NCBI RefSeq assembly: GCF_005889715.1
Contig: NZ_VCKW01000038.1
Span: 1 to 45,861, forward strand
Length of the DNA: 45,861 nucleotides
Origin: Actinomadura soli
Lineage (GTDB): Bacteria > Actinomycetota > Actinomycetes > Streptosporangiales > Streptosporangiaceae
Reading direction: 5' to 3'
Translations under genes and position numbers: made by a program
Shown here: in pieces, positions 41,223-45,861 of the stretch
Position numbering within the stretch: the first letter of the stretch is position 1
How the letters are laid out: each line of letters begins with the position of its first letter
Notes under the pieces: generated by a model
Seen by the model: only the letters and a program-made list of their open reading frames with translations
Told to the model about the DNA's origin: nothing
Databases searched by the model: none

Positions 41223-42521
41223 TCAGGGGGTGAGGGGGGTTCTTGAGATGGCGCGGATTTCGTCGTCGGTCAGGAGGCGTCCCAGCCGCGTCAGTTCCGC
41301 GTGGCATCGCGCCGTGATGGACGGAAGCGAGGCCGGGTCTACCTTGATGCCGAGGCGGTGCAGGGTGGCGGCGATGACGCGCGGGCCGCTCTGGGATGTC
41401 AAAGGAATTCGGCGCTCGTTGCCGAACAGGGCCGGTTGGACGCAGTTGTGCATCAGCGGGTCCACGTCGGACTCGACGATGACCCAGTCGCCGCCGCCCC
41501 AGCAGAACGCGTCCGGGCCGGTGATGGGCTGGTTGGTCGCCGGTGTGCGGCCGGTCAGTTCCGCGGCCGTCCGGGACAGTTCTGTCAGTGCGGTAAGGCG
41601 GATTCCCGTCTGCACGCCGTAGAGCGCCTCGAAGGCGGCGGCGGTCGCGGCGAGGTCGGCGTTGCCGGGGCCGCCGCAGTAGCCGTTCACCGAGGATTCG
41701 ACGACGGCCGCGCCGGCCCGCGCCGCGCTCACGGCGCACGCGACGCCGAGGCCGAAGGTGTTGTGCGGGTGGAGGCCGATCGTCAGATCCGGTGCGGCGG
41801 TCGCGGTCGCCTGGACGAGGCGCCCGAACGCCTCCGGGCCGAGGGCGCCCGGCCCGTCGAAGAGGGTGATCTCGTCGGCGCCCGCGCTGGCCATGGCCGT
41901 CGCGGTTTCGGCGAGTTCTTCGTCCGTCAGGAACGAGACCATTGTGAAGGCGACGGCGACGCGTAGGCCCTGCGTGCGGGCGTGCCCGACGACGTCGGCC
42001 ATCTGCCCGACGACCTCGTCCCGGGAGGCCGGGATGGACGATCGGTAGATGCCCGCCGCCGGGCCGAACGCGGGCACGGCCACCTGCACGCCGTCGAACC
42101 CGAGGTCGCGGGCGAGGTCGACGCCGTCCGTCGCGGACACGAAGGGGCAGTACACGACGCAGTCCGGGTGCTCCCGCCTGACCAGCGCCAGGTCGGCCCG
42201 GACCGTGTCCAGGCCGCGTCCGTCACCGTGGTGCCCGGACCGGGACGGGGTGGCGAGGACGATCTCCGGCACCCCCGAGCGGGCCAGCAGGCGCAGGAAC
42301 CCGGACTTCGCCTCGCGGGAGGCCGTGACGCCGGGCAGCGACTCGATCGCCCGCATGGACGTGTCGCGGAGCCGGACGCGCTCGGGCATCCCGCCGGTCA
42401 CCGCGGGGTCGCGGTTCGCGGGGCCCACCGACCAGCGCCCCGGTTCGTAGGCGCCGGGCGTCCTCGCACGGTTGATGTCCGCGCGGAACCGTTCGAGCTG
42501 GGCTTCGGTGAGGTCGTCCAT
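41223..42521 (-). CDS. HMGL-like (DRE-TIM) lyase/synthase
   Basis: A 432-aa member of the DRE-TIM metallolyase group that includes HMG-CoA lyase, isopropylmalate and homocitrate synthases. The metal motif is HPHNTFGLG, with GYCGGPGNADL nearby; the N-terminal RDG(x)Q-type motif reads RLRDTSMRAIESLPG, so the usual Gly-Gln is replaced by Thr-Ser, which is unusual. It would form or break a C-C bond next to a carboxylate or CoA thioester. The start is the ATG at 42521, two bases after the aminotransferase stop; it is the last gene of a three-gene operon. Confidence 0.75.
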   Translation of the reverse strand: MDDLTEAQLERFRADINRARTPGAYEPGRWSVGPANRDPAVTGGMPERVRLRDTSMRAIESLPGVTASREAKSGFLRLLARSGVPEIVLATPSRSGHHGDGRGLDTVRADLALVRREHPDCVVYCPFVSATDGVDLARDLGFDGVQVAVPAFGPAAGIYRSSIPASRDEVVGQMADVVGHARTQGLRVAVAFTMVSFLTDEELAETATAMASAGADEITLFDGPGALGPEAFGRLVQATATAAPDLTIGLHPHNTFGLGVACAVSAARAGAAVVESSVNGYCGGPGNADLAATAAAFEALYGVQTGIRLTALTELSRTAAELTGRTPATNQPITGPDAFCWGGGDWVIVESDVDPLMHNCVQPALFGNERRIPLTSQSGPRVIAATLHRLGIKVDPASLPSITARCHAELTRLGRLLTDDEIRAISRTPLTP

Positions 42522-42523
42522 GG

Positions 42524-43912
42524 CTAGCGGCCCTTCTTGGCCGCGAGCGCGCCGATCGCTTCGGCGAACAGCGCGCCGTGCAGTTCGACGTCGGACTCGG
42601 CTGTCATCGGCGACATCAGCGCCGCGCCGCTCATGGCGTTGATGACGACGCCCCGGTTGGCCAGGTACAGCCATAGCGCCTGGCGCGCCGACGAGCCGAC
42701 GCGCGGGTAGAGCTGCCCGGCGTTGCGCGGCGGGGCGGGGGTGAACGCGTACGAGACGCGGCCGCCGAGACGTCCGACGTGCCACGGAAGGCCGTGCTCG
42801 GCGATGACCGCCGCGACGTCGCGTTCGTAGCGTGCGGCCAGGCGGCTCATGTGGGCGTAGTTCTTGTCGGTCATGACCTCGGTGAGCACCGCGCGCATGG
42901 CGCGGACGGCCAGCGGCCCGCCCGCCATGGTGCTGCCGAGGCCGCCGTCCCCGTGCTCGGTGTAGCGCTCCGCCGCCGCGGCGACCTCGCCGGACATCCC
43001 GTACAGGCCCGCCGGGACGCCGCCCGCGATCGACTTGCCCATGGTGATCAGGTCGGGGTCCAGGCCGAACTCCCGGGTGCAGCCGCCCGGCCCGGCCGGG
43101 ATCGTCTGCGTCTCGTCGATGATCAGCAGCGTGCCGGTGCGCCGGGTGAGGTCGCGCAGGGCGGCGTGGAAGCCCGGCTCCGGCCGGATCACCGCGCCGC
43201 CGTTGGTCAGCACCGGTTCGGCGAGCACCGCGGCGACGTCGCGCGGGGCGAGGGCCCGTTCGAGCGCGTCGAGGTCGTTGAACTCCACGACCTTCGTGGT
43301 CTGGCGGACGTCCACGCCGTTGGGATCGACGCCCGGTTCCGGCGCCACCTCACCGTCGGCGGTCAGGACGACCCCGGCCTGCTCCAGCGAACCGTGGTAC
43401 GCGCGGTGGAAGACGAGGATCTTCTGCCGCCCGGTGGTCACCCGGGCCAGCAGCAGGGCGAAGCGGTTGGCGTCCGACGCCGACACGGTGAACTGCCAGA
43501 ACGGCAGGCCGAAGCGGCGCGCCAGCTCCTCGGTCACCGCGACGTGGTCCTCGCCCGCCCAGAGGGTGACGCTTCCCCTGTCGAGCTGGTCGCGTAGTGC
43601 CGCGACGACTGCGGGATGGTCGTGCCCCCAGAGCGCCGCCGTCGCGGCCAGTCCGAAGTCGGCGTACTCGTGGCCGTCGGTGTCGTACAGGCGTGCGCCG
43701 ACCGCGCGGTCCACCACCAGCGGGATGGGCGGCGGGAACTGGCTGATCCAATGCTGCGGGGTGCCGTGCAGCTGGGACAGGCGTGCCCGCTCGCGCAGCG
43801 CCGCCGCCCGTGGCCGGGCCTGGACCCACCTGGCGCGCTCCGCGTCCAGCAGCGCGGCGAGCCGGTCGGGGTCGATGCCCGGCGGCACTGTGCTCGGTCG
43901 GTCGCTCGTCAT
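42524..43912 (-). CDS. Class-III aminotransferase / glutamate-1-semialdehyde aminomutase-like
   Basis: A 462-aa PLP enzyme of fold type I. The PLP-binding Asp is in LLIIDETQTIP and the Schiff-base Lys in LITMGKSIAGGVPAG, and the order of motifs follows the HemL-type aminomutases. It lacks the usual haem-pathway neighbours, so it probably acts in a specialised pathway with the flanking LLM oxidoreductase and HMGL-like lyase. The ATG at 43912 has GGGGAGA three bases upstream. An in-frame ATG at 44020 overlaps the LLM stop by ATGA and would add 36 residues. Confidence 0.8.
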   Translation of the reverse strand: MTSDRPSTVPPGIDPDRLAALLDAERARWVQARPRAAALRERARLSQLHGTPQHWISQFPPPIPLVVDRAVGARLYDTDGHEYADFGLAATAALWGHDHPAVVAALRDQLDRGSVTLWAGEDHVAVTEELARRFGLPFWQFTVSASDANRFALLLARVTTGRQKILVFHRAYHGSLEQAGVVLTADGEVAPEPGVDPNGVDVRQTTKVVEFNDLDALERALAPRDVAAVLAEPVLTNGGAVIRPEPGFHAALRDLTRRTGTLLIIDETQTIPAGPGGCTREFGLDPDLITMGKSIAGGVPAGLYGMSGEVAAAAERYTEHGDGGLGSTMAGGPLAVRAMRAVLTEVMTDKNYAHMSRLAARYERDVAAVIAEHGLPWHVGRLGGRVSYAFTPAPPRNAGQLYPRVGSSARQALWLYLANRGVVINAMSGAALMSPMTAESDVELHGALFAEAIGALAAKKGR

Positions 43913-44016
43913 CGCTCTCCCCGGATGGTGACGAATCGTTTCCACGGCGCTGAGCGGGTCGACGTAACCGAGCAGCGCGGGCCGCCCGGCCAGCGCCCCG
44001 GCCGTGGGCCCGGAGG

Positions 44017-44979
44017 TCATGCGGGACGGGCCGGCAGCGAGGACACCAGGTCGCCGAACGCCTCGAGCTGGTCCATCCGGTCGTACATCGGGTAGAGGGT
44101 CAGCTCGTCCGCCCCCGCGTCGAACAGCTCGCCCAGCCGCTCGGCGCAGTGCTCCGGCGGGCCGAACACGGCGACCCGGTCGGCCATCCCGGCGGCGTCG
44201 TAGACGGGGTTCCCCCCGAACGCCCGGTCGAACGCCGGGACGAGCCGCTGCCGCGCCCGCTCCTCGGTGTCCTCGACCGCGATGTAGACGCTCTTGGAGA
44301 TCGTGAACCCGGCCGGGTCGCGTCCCTGGTCGGCCAGTGCCCGCTGGACGATCTTGAGCTGGTCGAGGAAGTCGTCCGTCGCGACCGGGGCGGCGCCGGT
44401 CCATCCGTCGGCGATGCGCACGGCGCGCCGGAGGGCGGGCTCGGCGCGGGCTCCGATCCAGATGGGCGGGCCGGGTCGCTGCACCGGCTCCGGCTGCGAC
44501 CGGATACCGGAGAACGCGTACAGCTCGCCGTCGTAGTCGGCCTCGGCGCCGCTCCACAGGGCCCGCATCACGCCGATGCCCTCGACGAGCCGCCGGACGG
44601 GCCGGTCGGTCGGAATCCCCAGCGCGGCGAGGGTCTCCCGGTGGTAGTCGTTGCCGACGCCGAGCCCGACGGTGAGCCGCCCGCCGGACAGCTGGTCGAT
44701 GGTGGCCAGCTCCCGGGCCTGGACGGCCGGGTTGCGGCGTCCGGAGTACAGCACGCCGATGCCGAGGCGCAGCCGGTCGGTGACCGAGGCCAGGTAGGAC
44801 AGCACGTGCAGCCCGTCGAGGGAGAAGTTCCCGGTGCTCAGCGTGTCCTGCGTCCAGATCCCGGCGAAGCCCAGCTCCTCCGCGCGCCGCGCGAACGGCA
44901 CCAGCAGCTCCGGATCGGTCGGCGCCCCGACCGAAAGCCTGGGACCACTCGGCACGACCCTGTCAGTAACGGATTCCAC
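44017..44979 (-). CDS. LLM-class flavin/F420-dependent oxidoreductase (second)
   Basis: A 320-aa TIM-barrel oxidoreductase. Family segments are FARRAEELGFAGIWTQDTLS, RLRLGIGVLYSGRRNPAVQA, IDQLSGGRLTVGLGVGNDYH and PIWIGARAEPALRRAVRIAD. It differs clearly from the copy at 32401 and is about 30 residues shorter. It is the first gene of the operon; its ATG lies some 80 nt downstream of the candidate promoter at 45068-45097. It could reduce or oxidise an intermediate shared with the aminomutase-like enzyme; the substrate is unknown. Confidence 0.85.
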   Translation of the reverse strand: MESVTDRVVPSGPRLSVGAPTDPELLVPFARRAEELGFAGIWTQDTLSTGNFSLDGLHVLSYLASVTDRLRLGIGVLYSGRRNPAVQARELATIDQLSGGRLTVGLGVGNDYHRETLAALGIPTDRPVRRLVEGIGVMRALWSGAEADYDGELYAFSGIRSQPEPVQRPGPPIWIGARAEPALRRAVRIADGWTGAAPVATDDFLDQLKIVQRALADQGRDPAGFTISKSVYIAVEDTEERARQRLVPAFDRAFGGNPVYDAAGMADRVAVFGPPEHCAERLGELFDAGADELTLYPMYDRMDQLEAFGDLVSSLPARPA

Positions 44980-45067
44980 GCCCCACCGTCCCGGCTATTC
45001 GATTCGCGTTTCCTGTCGGACCGCCCCAAGCCGGACCACTCCCCGTGGACGCCCCTGGAGCGCTCCG

Positions 45068-45097
45068 AGTATCCGAGCGCTGTGTTGTGATTGTCAA
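45068..45097 (-). promoter_or_regulatory. Candidate promoter of the LLM/aminomutase/HMGL operon
   Basis: On the minus strand TTGACA (45092-45097) and GATACT (45068-45073) are 18 bp apart. The -35 element lies inside the dyad at 45083-45099, so a protein bound there would block RNA polymerase. Confidence 0.5.
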
Positions 45098-45099
45098 CA
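45083..45099. promoter_or_regulatory. Operator-like dyad, copy A
   Basis: TGTTGTGATTGTCAACA, arms TGTTG/CAACA with a 7-bp spacer. It matches the reverse complement of copy B at 14 of 17 positions and overlaps the candidate -35 of the LLM operon. Confidence 0.55.
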
Positions 45100-45613
45100 G
45101 GAGAGTCGGGAATGCCCGGCAAGTGCACCGGCCGTCCGTCAGCGGAAGTCCGGCGCTCTTACCTCCGGATTTATTGGTCGGCAAGGCTGTTGACGGGACG
45201 GCGGTCGGGCGCGGAGCTGTCCCGCCGGCGGGGCGGCGGCCGCCGCGCAGGCCCGCCGCCTGACCCTGGTCGAGCAACGCGTGGCGGGTCCGACGTTCGC
45301 CTGCCGCGAGGCCGCCGCCACCCAATTCGCGCGGCCGTGAAAGGGTCGTCCGCCTTCGTCCGGCGTCCTGTCCCGCCGTGACCGGGACGCGCCGCGTGCG
45401 GCGCGGCCGTCCCCCGATCCTTCGCCGTCCGATGTGTTTGACCTGCGTAATCGCCATTTCGATCTACGGTTTTCTCGAAGGGCGCCACCGCGCCGCATGG
45501 TGTGTCTGCCGATCGCTCCTCAGTTGTCTCGCAGTCTCCCGGAACGGGTCGTCCTCCGAAACGGCGGACGGTGCGGAAACTGTCTCAGAACCGAGACTTT
45601 CCCGTTCCCCGAC

Positions 45614-45630
45614 TGTTGACATCGACAACA
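45614..45630. promoter_or_regulatory. Operator-like dyad, copy B
   Basis: TGTTGACATCGACAACA, arms TGTTG/CAACA with a 7-bp spacer. It lies 15 bp beyond the stop of the partial membrane-protein gene and 531 bp from copy A. Two distant like sites can serve DNA looping or separate promoters. Confidence 0.5.
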
Positions 45631-45645
45631 CCGGCGCTCCGCCTC

Positions 45646-45861
45646 TCAGACGCGGTGGCGGTCATGCCATAGGCCGTACAGCGTCAGGGACAGCCCGGTC
45701 ACGGTGATTCCGGCGCCCACCGGGAGCCAGATCTCGGGGGCGAGCCAGACCAGGACGCCCGCCATGATCCCCACGAGGACGCAGGCCGCTCCGGCGACCA
45801 CATGCTGCGGCACGAACACCCCGGGGCCGCGTCCGGCGGGCGGGGGAGCCGGAGACGGGGG
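45646..45861 (-). CDS. Small membrane protein, 3' part only
   Basis: The minus-strand frame enters from the right edge and ends at a TGA at 45646-45648. The visible 71 residues are a Pro-rich start (PPSPAPPPAGRGPG), two hydrophobic helices (VVAGAACVLVGIMAGVLVWL and LPVGAGITVTGLSLTLYGLW) and a short His/Arg tail HDRHRV. Base usage is coding-like. The beginning of the gene lies outside the window, so no family can be named. Confidence 0.6.
   Translation of the reverse strand, partial: PPSPAPPPAGRGPGVFVPQHVVAGAACVLVGIMAGVLVWLAPEIWLPVGAGITVTGLSLTLYGLWHDRHRV

Larger units (their letters stand above)
44980..45645. other. Long intergenic region with paired dyads
   Basis: A 666-bp stretch with no credible gene: the open frames on both strands are short, Arg/Pro-rich and overlap each other. 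It holds the promoter of the LLM operon and two copies of a TGTTG-N7-CAACA site, one near each end. A 10-bp palindrome GGAGCGCTCC lies at 45057-45066 near the expected transcription start. Confidence 0.55.

Noticed and set aside
45171..45488. Short minus-strand frames in the 45.0-45.6 kb gap
   Set aside because: Arg/Pro-rich, overlapping one another in several frames, no ribosome-binding site and no family pattern.
1..45861. tRNA, rRNA, transposase genes, phage genes or polyketide/peptide synthetase modules
   Set aside because: None could be recognised on either strand.

Overview
The window is high-GC DNA with frequent GTG starts, ATGA start/stop overlaps, SCO6745-family and DUF305/LVIVD proteins, F420-type LLM oxidoreductases and remnants of a steroid-type meta-cleavage locus. 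This suggests an actinomycete, most likely in the Actinomadura/Thermomonospora neighbourhood (inference; no rRNA or tRNA gene is visible). It looks like an end-to-end contig. The first 58 bases are a degraded Illumina Nextera adapter. The MFS gene that follows has lost its 5' end, and a small membrane-protein gene runs off the right edge.

Left part (1-2622): a truncated DHA2-type MFS exporter gene converges on a sulfotransferase gene across a strong hairpin. From 3000 to 22132 all genes lie on the plus strand and form a large catabolic locus. It encodes a complete family-5 (Dpp/Opp-like) ABC importer and a GntR/FCD regulator. Next come a thiolase-like/DUF35 pair, an enoyl-CoA hydratase, a tandem-fused CaiB-type CoA-transferase and a second thiolase-like/DUF35 pair. 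The locus ends with a fused family-I CoA-transferase, an amidase, an aldehyde dehydrogenase, an Ldh_2 dehydrogenase and a lactonase-like metallo-beta-lactamase. The logic reads as import, hydrolysis of an amide or lactone, CoA activation, hydration, and retro-aldol cleavage by Ltp2-like/DUF35 complexes, followed by oxidation of the released aldehyde or alcohol. The substrate is unknown.

Middle (22447-31149): a three-gene AT-richer island of unknown function, including a tandem paralogue pair and a TTA codon; an LVIVD-repeat protein divergent from a DUF305 lipoprotein; arsR-acr3 arsenic resistance; and a NarL/DesK-type two-component system divergent from two small membrane proteins.

Right part (31150-45861): a scarred region with gene remnants (class-III aminotransferase fragment, TetR gene lacking its start, half an extradiol dioxygenase, an internally deleted meta-cleavage hydrolase) interspersed with an SCO6745 gene and an intact LLM oxidoreductase gene. 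Then follow an overlapping triad of Ser/Thr kinase, membrane helical protein and NrdG-like radical SAM protein; a DinB protein; a fluoroacetate-dehalogenase-like hydrolase; and a three-gene operon (LLM oxidoreductase, class-III aminotransferase/aminomutase, HMGL-like lyase). The upstream side of that operon carries a probable operator, TGTTG-N7-CAACA, which recurs about 530 bp away.
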